NCBI RefSeq assembly: GCF_900299535.1
Contig: NZ_OMKE01000022.1
Coordinates: 1 to 48,333 of the forward strand
DNA: 48,333 bases
Source: Aquimarina aquimarini
GTDB taxonomy: Bacteria; Bacteroidota; Bacteroidia; Flavobacteriales; Flavobacteriaceae
Reading direction: 5' to 3'
Shown one piece after another: positions 27,651 to 36,510 of this stretch. Made by a program: the position numbers and the translations under genes. How positions within the stretch are numbered: position 1 is the stretch's first letter; the number at the start of each line of letters is the position of its first letter. Below the pieces are notes generated by a model that was not told the DNA's origin, searched no databases, and worked only from the letters and a program-made list of their open reading frames with translations.

Positions 27651-29363
27651 TCAAAACCCTACAGCAGTATCATCGCCTCTATGATCAGCACCCCCTTCTA
27701 GAGTACCATCAGGTAGCGCAAGAATACCATCAACTTTTCCAATAATTTTAGAATCCTTTTCATTGATTTGATACCCCTTTTGCTGTAAACTATCTATAAG
27801 TTTTGTAGAAAAAGCATTGGGTTCTAGTACTATTACATCGGGTAACCATTGATGATGAAAACGTGGTGCATTTACTGCATCTTGCATAGTCATATCAAAT
27901 TCTTTTACATTGAGTATTGTCTGTAAAACAGATGTAATAATTGTAGAACCTCCTGGAGTACCAACAGACATCCAGAATTTACCATCTTTTTCTACAATTG
28001 TAGGAGTCATAGAACTCAGCATTCTTTTTTGAGGAACAATAGCATTGGCTTTAGATCCTGTTAACCCAAACATATTAGGAGTACCAGGTTTTGCGCTAAA
28101 ATCATCCATTTCATTATTCAAAAAGAAACCTAACTCAGGAACATAAAGTTTTGAGCCATAACCACCATTAAGGGTTGTGGTTACAGAAATAGCATTACCA
28201 AATTCATCAACAATAGAATAATGTGTAGTTTCATCACTTTCATACCCTGGGATACTCCCATGATTGATATCAGAAGATGAGGTAGCCTTATCAAAGCTAA
28301 AACTTTGCATACGATCAGAAAGATACGCATCACTGATAAGCGTATCTATAGGGATCTTTACAAAATCAGGATCACCAAGATAAAAACTACGATCGGCATA
28401 AGCCCTTCGTTCTGCTTCAGTAATAACCTGAATAGTTTTGAGGGTGTTATGCCCATATTTATGGAGATCATATGGTGTTATCATTTTCATGATTTGAGCA
28501 AGGCAGATACCTCCACTAGAAGGAGGAGACATAGAAATGATAGAAAGGTCTTTGTAATCAAAACGTATAGGTTGTCGCCATTTTGCCTCGTATTTAGACA
28601 AATCTTCTAAAGTGATAATACCACCTTTTGCTTGTATACGAGCGACTAGTTTTTCTGCTGTTTTTCCAGTATAAAATTCAGATCTACCATTTTTTATGAG
28701 TCGCTGAATAGTATTTGCAAGTTGTATGTTTTTTAAAGTATCACCTTCTTTATAACCTTTGGCAAAAAGAATAGTGTCTTGATTTACCTCTAGGATTAGT
28801 TTTTTATGTTTTTCAAAGCGTTGTTGCTGTTGTTTGGTGACAACAAAACCTCGATTCGCTAATGCTACAACAGGCAAAAGAATTTCTTCTATAGGGAGTG
28901 TTCCAAATTTTTTGTGTACTGCAAAAATTCCAGCGATTGTTCCAGGTACGCCAATAGCCATAGCTCCTTGTCGGCTTTTTTCTGGGATAGGAGCTCCATT
29001 CTCGTCTAGATACATATCTCTTGATGCAGTCAAGGGGGCTTTCTCTCTATAATCCAAAGCACCAATAGTGCCATTTGCACTACGATATACCATAAAACCA
29101 CCACCGCCTAGATTTCCAGCATAAGGATATGCAACTGCAAGAGCCATTTCTGTTGCGATCATAGCATCAAAAGCATTACCACCTTTTTTCATGATATCGC
29201 TACCTATTTTTGAAGCCTCTTCTCTGGCAGAAACTACCATAGCTTTTTGAGAAATTAGACCAATAACAGCTTCTTTTTGTATGGGTATACTTGTTTTTTT
29301 ACAAGAGAAAAGTAAAGCGAGAAAAGAAAAAGAGAGAAGGTATAGGGTAAAGTTTATCTTCAT
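27651..29363 (-). CDS. ggt: gamma-glutamyltransferase, lipoprotein form
   Basis: The product is 570 residues. Signal peptide with lipobox LLFSC (Cys21). The proenzyme cleaves itself before Thr379 in DETTHYSIV to give large and small subunits; Thr379 is then the nucleophile. NLGGGGFMVYR and GALDYREKAP (Arg106) near the start, PPSSGGICLAQ, and GTPGGSTIITSVLQ in the small subunit are all intact. It would split glutathione and other gamma-glutamyl compounds in the periplasm or at the outer membrane; the lipid anchor implies membrane attachment, whereas E. coli GGT is soluble. The start overlaps the end of the ACP phosphodiesterase gene by 4 bases. Confidence 0.95.
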   Translation of the reverse strand: MKINFTLYLLSFSFLALLFSCKKTSIPIQKEAVIGLISQKAMVVSAREEASKIGSDIMKKGGNAFDAMIATEMALAVAYPYAGNLGGGGFMVYRSANGTIGALDYREKAPLTASRDMYLDENGAPIPEKSRQGAMAIGVPGTIAGIFAVHKKFGTLPIEEILLPVVALANRGFVVTKQQQQRFEKHKKLILEVNQDTILFAKGYKEGDTLKNIQLANTIQRLIKNGRSEFYTGKTAEKLVARIQAKGGIITLEDLSKYEAKWRQPIRFDYKDLSIISMSPPSSGGICLAQIMKMITPYDLHKYGHNTLKTIQVITEAERRAYADRSFYLGDPDFVKIPIDTLISDAYLSDRMQSFSFDKATSSSDINHGSIPGYESDETTHYSIVDEFGNAISVTTTLNGGYGSKLYVPELGFFLNNEMDDFSAKPGTPNMFGLTGSKANAIVPQKRMLSSMTPTIVEKDGKFWMSVGTPGGSTIITSVLQTILNVKEFDMTMQDAVNAPRFHHQWLPDVIVLEPNAFSTKLIDSLQQKGYQINEKDSKIIGKVDGILALPDGTLEGGADHRGDDTAVGF

Positions 29364-29944
29364 AATAACCGTATTTCATTTTTGGTATAGAGTTCTAGTT
29401 CCTCAAAAAAAGAGCGAAATTCGTTCTCAAAATCAGTATAATATTGTTCCAATTCGATAATAGCAAGATTCATCCCAGATTTATTTTTAGTTCTTTTATT
29501 CATTCTGTATAATACAGAACCTATTCCTTGAACAGTAGCATAGCTTAATAACCAATTTTCTTCAACCATATAAGGCAGAAAACGCTGAATTGGTTTTGGT
29601 AAAAGCTCATAATTTTTATGAAGTAAATCATAAAAATCAGTAACATATTCGTCTAAAGGAATATTGGAATATTCACTCCAATTAGCCGCCAAAAAGTGAT
29701 CGTAAAGAATATCTACAATAACAGTACTATAATGTCTGTATTTAGGAAATAAACGAGAGACACTTTTTTTTACAATAGAATGTGTATCCGTATAAAAATC
29801 AATTTTGCGATGTAGTAGTATACCTTGTTGCATACGAGTAGGGTACTCCAAATACTTTTTTCCTTTTACAGAATCAGCTATAAAATTACCTATTTTGAGT
29901 TGAGAATCTTCACCAGAAAGATATATGTGTGCTAAAAAATTCAT
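29360..29944 (-). CDS. acpH: acyl carrier protein phosphodiesterase (DUF479)
   Basis: The product is 194 residues from the ATG at 29944 (MNFLAHIYLSG, the conserved family start); an in-frame TTG at 29959 is less likely. Motifs KIGNFIADSVKG, GILLHRKIDFYTDTH and VIVDILYDHFLAANW carry the conserved His and Asp residues of the HD-like metal site. The enzyme removes the phosphopantetheine arm from acyl carrier protein in the cytoplasm. The stop overlaps the ggt start by 4 bases, so both are on one message, though no shared pathway is obvious. Confidence 0.88.
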   Translation of the reverse strand: MNFLAHIYLSGEDSQLKIGNFIADSVKGKKYLEYPTRMQQGILLHRKIDFYTDTHSIVKKSVSRLFPKYRHYSTVIVDILYDHFLAANWSEYSNIPLDEYVTDFYDLLHKNYELLPKPIQRFLPYMVEENWLLSYATVQGIGSVLYRMNKRTKNKSGMNLAIIELEQYYTDFENEFRSFFEELELYTKNEIRLL

Positions 29945-30088
29945 TGGGTTAAAATACAATTTTATAAACCAATATCGACTAAATACCGTTGTTTATATGG
30001 TAAATAGAAGTACTTGTAAAAAAAGAAAAGATATTAAGTAAAAAAAAATTATTTTAGTAAACTCACTCTTAAGTTTAAATAATAAATA

Positions 30089-30949
30089 ATGAAGTATACT
30101 AGGTGTTTTTATTTTTTGATGTTGGTAATTTTATGTATTTCTTGTGGTAAAGAAATTAATAGTATAGATTTTACAAAGCCTAATACATTTACTGCAGGAA
30201 TAGAAGGACCTGCTACAGATAATAAAGGGAATATATATGCTGTAAACTATCAAAAAGAAGGAACTATAGGTAAGGTGACCCCAGAAGGAGTAGTATCAAT
30301 GTTTGTAGAACTCCCCAATGGTAGTATAGGAAACGGAATCAGATTTGGAAAAGAACAAACAATGTATGTTGCCGATTATACGAATCATAATGTCCTTGAA
30401 GTAAATTTGAGTACTAAAAAAGTTGCGATATATGCGCATCAACCAAAAGCAAATCAGCCTAATGATATTGCTATTTCTCCATCGGGTATAATTTATGCTA
30501 GTGATCCTAACTGGAAAAAAGGAACAGGAAATGTCTGGAAAGTAACCAAAGAAAAAGGGTTTGAAATATTAGAAAGTGATATGGGAACTACTAACGGAAT
30601 AGAAGTGAGTCCTGATGGTAAAAAGTTATATGTAAATGAGTCTGTACAACGTAAAATATGGGAATATGATATTCTTGAAGACGGTACAGTAGCAAATAAA
30701 AAAGAACTGTACTCTTTTGATGATTTTGGTCTTGATGGAATGCGTTGTGATAGTAACGGTAATCTGTATGTATGTAGATATGATAAAGGAACGGTAGTTA
30801 TATTATCTCCAGAAGGAGCATTGTTGAAAGAAATTAAGCTTCAAGGTAAGAAGCCTACCAATATTACTTTTAGTAATGATTTTACAACATTTTATATTAC
30901 TCTAGCAGATAGAGGTTGTATAGAAAAGGTGCAAAATGAATTGTACTAG
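30089..30949 (+). CDS. SMP-30/gluconolactonase-like lipoprotein
   Basis: The product is 286 residues. The signal peptide ends LCISC (Cys19). The mature part is a six-bladed-propeller type sequence of the SMP-30/gluconolactonase/LRE group, with repeated short blade motifs: GPATDNKGNIYAVNY, GIRFGKEQTMYVADY, DIAISPSGIIYASD, GIEVSPDGKKLYVNE and MRCDSNGNLYVCRY. Family members bind a divalent metal and hydrolyse sugar lactones, but this one may simply be a binding propeller. It would be in the periplasm or at the outer membrane. It is divergent from acpH and upstream of glmM, with 154 bases between. Confidence 0.82.
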   Translation: MKYTRCFYFLMLVILCISCGKEINSIDFTKPNTFTAGIEGPATDNKGNIYAVNYQKEGTIGKVTPEGVVSMFVELPNGSIGNGIRFGKEQTMYVADYTNHNVLEVNLSTKKVAIYAHQPKANQPNDIAISPSGIIYASDPNWKKGTGNVWKVTKEKGFEILESDMGTTNGIEVSPDGKKLYVNESVQRKIWEYDILEDGTVANKKELYSFDDFGLDGMRCDSNGNLYVCRYDKGTVVILSPEGALLKEIKLQGKKPTNITFSNDFTTFYITLADRGCIEKVQNELY

Positions 30950-31045
30950 CTTGTAGATAATTACAGATACATACTTTTGGGTATTATTCTTTGTAAGAAG
31001 AAACAATTTATATAGTTGTTTATAAAATTCTAACCTACTAAACTA

Positions 31046-31074
31046 TTGCTGTTTATTATAATCTTGTACATTTG
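31046..31074 (+). promoter_or_regulatory. promoter of glmM
   Basis: TTG at 31046-31048, 18 bases, then TACATTTG at 31067-31074: a perfect Bacteroidota-type TTG-N17-23-TAnnTTTG promoter, 29 bases before the glmM start. Confidence 0.6.
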
Positions 31075-31103
31075 TTTGAAATAGAAAAAATCAATCAACA
31101 CAA

Positions 31104-32492
31104 ATGACATTAATCAAATCAATTTCAGGAATTAGGGGAACTATTGGAGGAACAGTGGGAGAGAATCTTACCCCAATAGATGCAGTAAAGTTTGCTTCTG
31201 CTTATGGAAGCTGGTTAAAAAACGAAACCAAAGTAGAGCATCCTACAGTAGTAGTAGGACGTGATGCTCGAATTTCTGGTTCAATGATTCAGCAATTAGT
31301 AATGAATAGTTTGGTAGGGTTAGGAATTCATGTAATAGACGTAGGGCTTTCTACAACACCAACAGTAGAAATAGCAGTACCATTAGAAAAAGCTGATGGA
31401 GGTATCATTTTGACTGCCAGTCATAACCCAAAACAGTGGAATGCACTAAAACTTTTGAATAACAAAGGAGAGTTTTTGAATGCAGCACACGGTGAAAAAA
31501 TTCTTGAAATAGCAGAAAATGATGCCTATATTTTTGCAGAAGTTGATGACCTAGGAAGTATTACAGTAAATGATACTTACATAGATAAACATATAGAAGA
31601 GGTATTAAAATTACCTTTGGTAGATGCCGAGCTGGTAAGAAAATCAGGGTTTAAAGTTGTAGTAGATGCTGTTAACTCTACTGGAGGAATTGCAATCCCT
31701 GGATTACTTAAAAAAATGGGAGTTGAGGTCGTAGAGCTATATTGTGAACCAAATGGGCATTTTCCTCATAATCCAGAGCCACTAAAAGAACATCTTACTG
31801 AATTGTCAAAATTGGTGGTTAAAGAAAAAGCACATTTTGGAATAGTAGTAGACCCAGATGTAGATCGTTTGGCATTTATGAGTGAAGATGGAGAAATGTT
31901 TGGAGAAGAATATACGCTAGTTGCCTGTGCTGATTTTGTATTAGGAAAAACACCTGGTAGTACTGTCTCTAATCTGTCATCTAGTAGAGCGCTTAGAGAT
32001 GTAACCCAAAAACATAATGGAACATATGAAGCCAGTGCAGTAGGAGAGGTGAATGTAGTTGAGCTGATGAAAGCTAACAAGGCTATAATAGGAGGAGAAG
32101 GTAACGGAGGGATTATTTATCCAGAATCACACTACGGAAGAGATTCATTGGTTGGAGTAGCATTATTTTTGACCCATTTGGCTGAGAAAAAATGTAGCGT
32201 GAGTGAGTTACGTAATAGTTATCCTTCTTACTTTATGAGTAAAAACAAAATTCAGTTAACTCCTGAGTTGAATGTAGATAGTATTTTAAAAGGTTTTCAT
32301 AAAAAACACGCTTCAGAAGAAGTTTCTACTGTAGATGGTGTAAAGGTTGATTTTGAAGATTGCTGGACACATTTACGCAAAAGTAATACAGAACCAATTA
32401 TTCGTATTTATACAGAAGCTTTGAGTCAAGAAAAAGCAGATAAATTAGCAGAGGACACTATTGTTACATTAAAAGAGATTGCTGGGATATAG
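31104..32492 (+). CDS. glmM: phosphoglucosamine mutase
   Basis: The product is 462 residues of the phosphohexomutase family. It converts glucosamine-6-phosphate to glucosamine-1-phosphate for peptidoglycan and LPS. The phosphoserine is Ser106 (LTASHNPKQWN); the Mg2+ loop is Asp250-Asp252-Asp254 (VVDPDVDRLAF); GGEGNGGIIYP is the sugar-binding loop and RKSNTEPIIRIY the phosphate-binding end. Flavobacterial GlmM and phosphomannomutase are hard to separate by eye; I favour GlmM from the size and the SGIRGTIGGTVGENLTP opening. It has its own promoter. Confidence 0.85.
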   Translation: MTLIKSISGIRGTIGGTVGENLTPIDAVKFASAYGSWLKNETKVEHPTVVVGRDARISGSMIQQLVMNSLVGLGIHVIDVGLSTTPTVEIAVPLEKADGGIILTASHNPKQWNALKLLNNKGEFLNAAHGEKILEIAENDAYIFAEVDDLGSITVNDTYIDKHIEEVLKLPLVDAELVRKSGFKVVVDAVNSTGGIAIPGLLKKMGVEVVELYCEPNGHFPHNPEPLKEHLTELSKLVVKEKAHFGIVVDPDVDRLAFMSEDGEMFGEEYTLVACADFVLGKTPGSTVSNLSSSRALRDVTQKHNGTYEASAVGEVNVVELMKANKAIIGGEGNGGIIYPESHYGRDSLVGVALFLTHLAEKKCSVSELRNSYPSYFMSKNKIQLTPELNVDSILKGFHKKHASEEVSTVDGVKVDFEDCWTHLRKSNTEPIIRIYTEALSQEKADKLAEDTIVTLKEIAGI

Positions 32493-32550
32493 CTTTTAAA
32501 CAGAAGTAACAGGTATAAGAAGTAAATTCAGATTGAAAATATATTTTATA

Positions 32551-32826
32551 TCAAAGAGTGTTGTTTAAAATAATATAGATATCGGGAATTCCTATAAGGA
32601 TGCCGAGTACAGCACACAAAATGATTACAATAAGAGAATTGGCTATAATAGTTAGTGGAGTTAATCGAAGTCTCTTTTTAATATTATAGTATAAAGTAAG
32701 AGGAGCAACCACGATAAATACAAGTAGTATCGGAATTTTGAATGCATAGGAATATGCATCTGGATTATGAGCTAATAAAGAGGTCGTGTTAAAGAAGAGT
32801 AATTATAAAAAAGGGTAATTCTCATC
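32551..32826 (-). pseudogene. decayed small membrane-protein gene
   Basis: The minus strand from 32802 to the TGA at 32551-32553 is open for 83 codons and clearly coding-like: SLLAHNPDAYSYAFKIPILL, a basic loop YNIKKRLRL, a second hydrophobic segment, then GIPDIYIILNNTL. It has no start codon in frame and a TAA directly upstream. An ATG at 32824-32826 starts MRITLF in another phase; two one-base shifts within 20 bases would join it into a normal signal peptide running into SLLAHNPD. So the gene is broken near its N-terminus, or lost a middle segment. I do not recognise the family. Most of the otherwise empty 32493-32929 gap is explained by this relic and a hairpin. Confidence 0.6.
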
Positions 32827-32869
32827 TTATTTATGTTTTTAAATACAGAATTATTTGTTGTATGATATA

Positions 32870-32905
32870 GTAAAGAAGAGAGGGACGAAAACCTCTCTTC
32901 TTTAC
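32870..32905. terminator. strong hairpin between the relic and the 165-residue gene
   Basis: This is a perfect 14-bp stem (32870-32883 with 32892-32905) with an 8-base loop, followed on the plus strand by GTTTGTTTT. On the minus strand it lies 24 bases after the 165-residue protein's stop. It is probably a bidirectional terminator for the acyltransferase region. Confidence 0.75.
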
Positions 32906-32929
32906 GTTTGTTTTATAAAACGTAGGAAT

Positions 32930-33427
32930 TTAATAACATCGCTTATCAGCCATATGTTTACCATTAACACTATACTCAAGAGTATAGATGGGAAATTTAT
33001 TTTTCCAGTTTTTTATGGTAAAAAATGGTTGATCATTTGTTATTAAGCCTATATAATCGCAAAATACGTGATACTTGTTTTCTGTCTGGCAACATTGTTC
33101 TATTGAAGTAATAAAATTTAATCTAATATTTGGGTATTCGCTATTGAAATATTTTTTTATAATTTCTTCATTGCCAGCTGTATAACTTCTAATTTCTAAA
33201 AAGAGATGTTCACAATGATTACCCGCTCCAGAAGAATTTCCAAAAAAATCAGTATAATATAATTGTTCTGTTTTTATAGGATGCACTATATTTTCAAAAT
33301 AAGAAAGCTGTTTGCTATGATTAGTGTCATTTTTGAACTTATGAACAAACGGTTTTGCAAATAGCAACCAAAAAATGGCTAGAAAAATACAAACTATAAA
33401 AAATAAAGAAATTACTTTTTTAGACAT
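32930..33427 (-). CDS. small membrane-anchored protein of unknown function
   Basis: The product is 165 residues. A hydrophobic N-terminal segment (about 5-24, VISLFFIVCIFLAIFWLLFA) is an anchor or uncleaved signal. The outer part has six Cys residues (NHCEHL, EQCCQTE, VFCDY, KRCY), suggesting disulfides. I recognise no family. It is the last of a minus-strand run after three acyltransferase genes, 65 bases after the nearest, and is followed by a strong hairpin, so it may belong to that unit. Confidence 0.62.
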   Translation of the reverse strand: MSKKVISLFFIVCIFLAIFWLLFAKPFVHKFKNDTNHSKQLSYFENIVHPIKTEQLYYTDFFGNSSGAGNHCEHLFLEIRSYTAGNEEIIKKYFNSEYPNIRLNFITSIEQCCQTENKYHVFCDYIGLITNDQPFFTIKNWKNKFPIYTLEYSVNGKHMADKRCY

Positions 33428-33492
33428 TTTATTAATTTATTAGTTCTTTTAACCAAAAGAACATTTATACCAACTTGATGATTAATTTGGCA

Positions 33493-34392
33493 TTAGTCTA
33501 CAATAGCACCTTCTGGTATTTGAGCATTTCTATGTTTCCAACGTTTGTGAGTCCATAGATAATATTGGGGCTCTTGGTGTATTTGTTTTTCGAGTAATTC
33601 TAAATATTTCTTTATGATGTAATATTTTTCTTCTTCTTTGCTATTTTCAGAAATAGGTATAAACCTTACCTCATAATGCCCTCTTTTTACTTTTTCGACA
33701 TGAAGGTATAGTACAATAACATCAAGGCGTTGTGCCAAAAACTCCCCTCCTAAAAATATAGGTACTTTTACCCCCATAAAATCAGTCCAATATTTTGCAT
33801 TACCTATTTTTGGAGATTGATCAGAGATCATGCCGTATCCACAAACGGTACCTTCTTGTTTATCTTTAATAATTTGTCTGGCTACTTTATGACTGGGTAT
33901 AAGCCTAGAGTTAAACCGACCTCTGATACGATGTGCTAATCGATCAAAATATTTGTTTTCTATTTGTTTATAGATCCCTACGCAAGGGTTTAAGGATACT
34001 AGGTCAACTGCATTAGACCATTCAAAACTACCATAATGCCCCATGAGTGTGATAATACTTTTATTCTTTTTTTCGAATTCATGAAATTCATCAAGGTTTA
34101 CTACTTTATAGCGCTTTATCAATTCTTCTCTTGAAATGGAAAGTGATTTTGTCATTTCTAAAAACATATCACACATATGTTTATAAAATGATTTACTGAT
34201 ATGTTGAATTTCTTTTTTAGACTTTTCTGGAAAAACTAAAGTTAGATTTTCTATTACAGTTTTTCTTCTATACCTGATAATATAATATACCAATGCATAA
34301 ATGCAAGTAGAGAATAGATAAAATAATCGCCAAGGTAATTTAGAAATTAGTAAGATTATAGGGTAAACTAAACAGTATATTATTAATTGCAT
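33493..34392 (-). CDS. LpxL-type lysophospholipid/lipid A acyltransferase, copy 3
   Basis: The product is 299 residues, with a hydrophobic N-terminal anchor (about 3-40), then the acyltransferase domain with the HX4E motif His119-Glu124 (MGHYGSFEW). VCGYGMISDQSPK, YWTDFMGVKVPIFLGGEFLA and the closing YYLWTHKRWKHR are the further conserved blocks of the LpxL/HtrB family. It adds an acyl chain to a lipid A-like or other lipid at the inner membrane. It is one of three tandem paralogues (33493-36372) that share length, motifs and C-terminus (IPEGAIVD). Which lipid each one acts on is not predictable. Confidence 0.88.
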   Translation of the reverse strand: MQLIIYCLVYPIILLISKLPWRLFYLFSTCIYALVYYIIRYRRKTVIENLTLVFPEKSKKEIQHISKSFYKHMCDMFLEMTKSLSISREELIKRYKVVNLDEFHEFEKKNKSIITLMGHYGSFEWSNAVDLVSLNPCVGIYKQIENKYFDRLAHRIRGRFNSRLIPSHKVARQIIKDKQEGTVCGYGMISDQSPKIGNAKYWTDFMGVKVPIFLGGEFLAQRLDVIVLYLHVEKVKRGHYEVRFIPISENSKEEEKYYIIKKYLELLEKQIHQEPQYYLWTHKRWKHRNAQIPEGAIVD

Positions 34393-34455
34393 GTATAAGT
34401 AGTTAAAAAACGTTTAAAGATAAGTTTATTTAAGAATAAAAGATATAAAGTAGTT

Positions 34456-35358
34456 TTAAACTACTGTAGCTCCTTCTGGAATGGTGGCATTACGATGCTT
34501 CCATCGTTTGTGCGACCATAAATAATATTGAGGATTATTATAAATTTGACTTTCTAGTGCTCTCAAATAACTTTGAACAATAGAATAGTCATCACAATTC
34601 TTAGAATCTTCTGTAAGAGTAACCAGTGAAGCTTCATAATATCCTCGTTTTACTTTTTCTACTTTTAAGTAATAAACATTTAGGTCCAATCGTTTTGATA
34701 ATACTTCTCCTCCTAAAAAAACAGGTACCTTGATTCCCATAAAATCAGCCCAGAAAGTGGCATTATAAATTTTTGGAGATTGATCAGAGATAAGTGCATA
34801 CATGCGTAACCCTTTTTTAGATTGATTTTCCATACTAATTGTTTTCATAGCTTCTTTGCTACTCACTAATCGCGAACCAAAACGACCTCGAATGCGATGT
34901 ACTAATCGATCAAAATATTTGTTTCCTATTTGTTTGTATACAGCTACAGCCTGAAATTCAGTTTGAATATCTACTACATTTGACCATTCATAACTTGCAT
35001 AATGAGCCATAAAGACCATAATATTTTCTCCGTTGGCTTCTAGTTCATACAACTTATCCATATTAGTAACCTTGAACCGTTCTTTCATTTCTTTGTCAGA
35101 AATAGAAATCGACTTAATCATTTCAAGAAACATATCACACATATGTTGGTAGAAACCTTTTCTTATTTCTTTGATCTCTAAAGGAGTTTTGTCTGTAAAA
35201 ACTAATTGAAGGTTTTGTGTAACTGTTTTTCTACGATAGCGTATGATATAGTATAGGATAAAAAAAATACAACTAGAAAAAGCATAAAAAATTTTCCAAG
35301 GTAACTTAGATATCACCCATAAAATGGGATATACTAAGAAGTAGGTTATAAATTGCAT
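34456..35358 (-). CDS. LpxL-type lysophospholipid/lipid A acyltransferase, copy 2
   Basis: The product is 300 residues. Same layout as its neighbours: N-terminal hydrophobic anchor, HX4E at His119-Glu124 (MAHYASYEW), ALISDQSPK, FWADFMGIKVPVFLGGEVLS and YYLWSHKRWKHR. It differs from copies 1 and 3 mainly in the 100-115 and 170-190 regions, which in this family face the acceptor lipid, so the copies may have different substrates. It is 63 bases upstream of copy 3 and 111 bases downstream of copy 1. Confidence 0.88.
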   Translation of the reverse strand: MQFITYFLVYPILWVISKLPWKIFYAFSSCIFFILYYIIRYRRKTVTQNLQLVFTDKTPLEIKEIRKGFYQHMCDMFLEMIKSISISDKEMKERFKVTNMDKLYELEANGENIMVFMAHYASYEWSNVVDIQTEFQAVAVYKQIGNKYFDRLVHRIRGRFGSRLVSSKEAMKTISMENQSKKGLRMYALISDQSPKIYNATFWADFMGIKVPVFLGGEVLSKRLDLNVYYLKVEKVKRGYYEASLVTLTEDSKNCDDYSIVQSYLRALESQIYNNPQYYLWSHKRWKHRNATIPEGATVV

Positions 35359-35469
35359 AGGTTGGGGTTTGGTTTACTAAAGTATAGGTGCTTTGGCAAT
35401 ATACCCCAACCAATTATTATTAAAGCATAAAAAGTAAAAAATGTTTTATAGATAGAGATGTATCCTCTT

Positions 35470-36372
35470 TTAATCTACAATAGCTCCTTTAGGTATTTTT
35501 GCGTCCATATGTTTCCAACGTTTATGAGTCCAGAGGTAAAATTCAGGATTTTCTTTAATTTGATTCTCTAGTAGGGTAAGATATTTTTTTGTTATATAAT
35601 GTTCTTCACAGTTTTTTGGGGCATCACTTATCTTTATAAATTTTGCCTGATAATAACCACGTCTTATTTTTTCAACATGTAGATACATCACTGGTAGGTC
35701 TAGTCTTTTGGCTAATACCTCTCCACCAGTAATAACAGGAATTTTGATTCCCATAAAATCAGTCCAATACAAAGAGTTTTTTAGTTTAGGAGATTGGTCA
35801 GATAATAAACCATAAGCACATAATTTGCCATGTACTTTATCTCTAGTAATCTCTTTGATGACACTTTGGTGTCTTACCAATCTGGTATTAAATCGACCTC
35901 GAATACGGTGTGCCAGTTGGTCAAAATATTTATTCTTAATTTTTTTATAAACCCCAACAATAGGAAAATCCATAACAAATTGCGCTGCAATAGCCCATTC
36001 GTAGCTAGCATAATGTCCCATTAATACAATAATACTTTTATTGAGGGATTGTACCTCCTTGAAAGTATGAGGATCAATTATTGTAAATCTTTTAGTCATT
36101 TCTTCTTTAGAAATAGATAAGCTTTTTATCATTTCCATAAACATATCACACATATGTTTGTAGAATTTTTTGCGAATAATGTGAATTTCAGAAATAGATT
36201 TCTCAGGAAAAGTAAGCATTAAGTTTTTTGTAACCACCTTTTTTCTATATCCAATGATATAATATACAATGATATAAATTGTGTTAGATAAAAAATAAAG
36301 TAGTTTCCAAGGAAGTTTAGAAACAATCCAAAATATAGGGTACACCAAGCGATATACAAGTAATTGCATCAA
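35470..36372 (-). CDS. LpxL-type lysophospholipid/lipid A acyltransferase, copy 1
   Basis: The product is 300 residues and is the first gene of the three. HX4E at His120-Glu125 (MGHYASYEW), AYGLLSDQSPK, YWTDFMGIKIPVITGGEVLA and FYLWTHKRWKHM are intact, so an active enzyme is expected. Its C-terminus, IPKGAIVD, resembles copy 3. It is divergent from the rhomboid gene with 138 bases between, where the promoter for the triplet should lie. Confidence 0.88.
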   Translation of the reverse strand: MMQLLVYRLVYPIFWIVSKLPWKLLYFLSNTIYIIVYYIIGYRKKVVTKNLMLTFPEKSISEIHIIRKKFYKHMCDMFMEMIKSLSISKEEMTKRFTIIDPHTFKEVQSLNKSIIVLMGHYASYEWAIAAQFVMDFPIVGVYKKIKNKYFDQLAHRIRGRFNTRLVRHQSVIKEITRDKVHGKLCAYGLLSDQSPKLKNSLYWTDFMGIKIPVITGGEVLAKRLDLPVMYLHVEKIRRGYYQAKFIKISDAPKNCEEHYITKKYLTLLENQIKENPEFYLWTHKRWKHMDAKIPKGAIVD

Positions 36373-36510
36373 AATAAAATTAAGGCAACAAATATAAAAT
36401 TATTAGTTCTTTTTTTTTCATAAACTTTTGCTAATAGAAGGAAGAGGCTGTCAGGTTGTGTTTTTATAGGGTGAAATATGTAGTATATTTGAAAAAAAAT
36501 ATATACATAT

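Noticed and set aside
33493..36372. The acyltransferase triplet as an assembly duplication.
   Set aside because: The three copies differ throughout in protein sequence and spacing, so they are real diverged paralogues.
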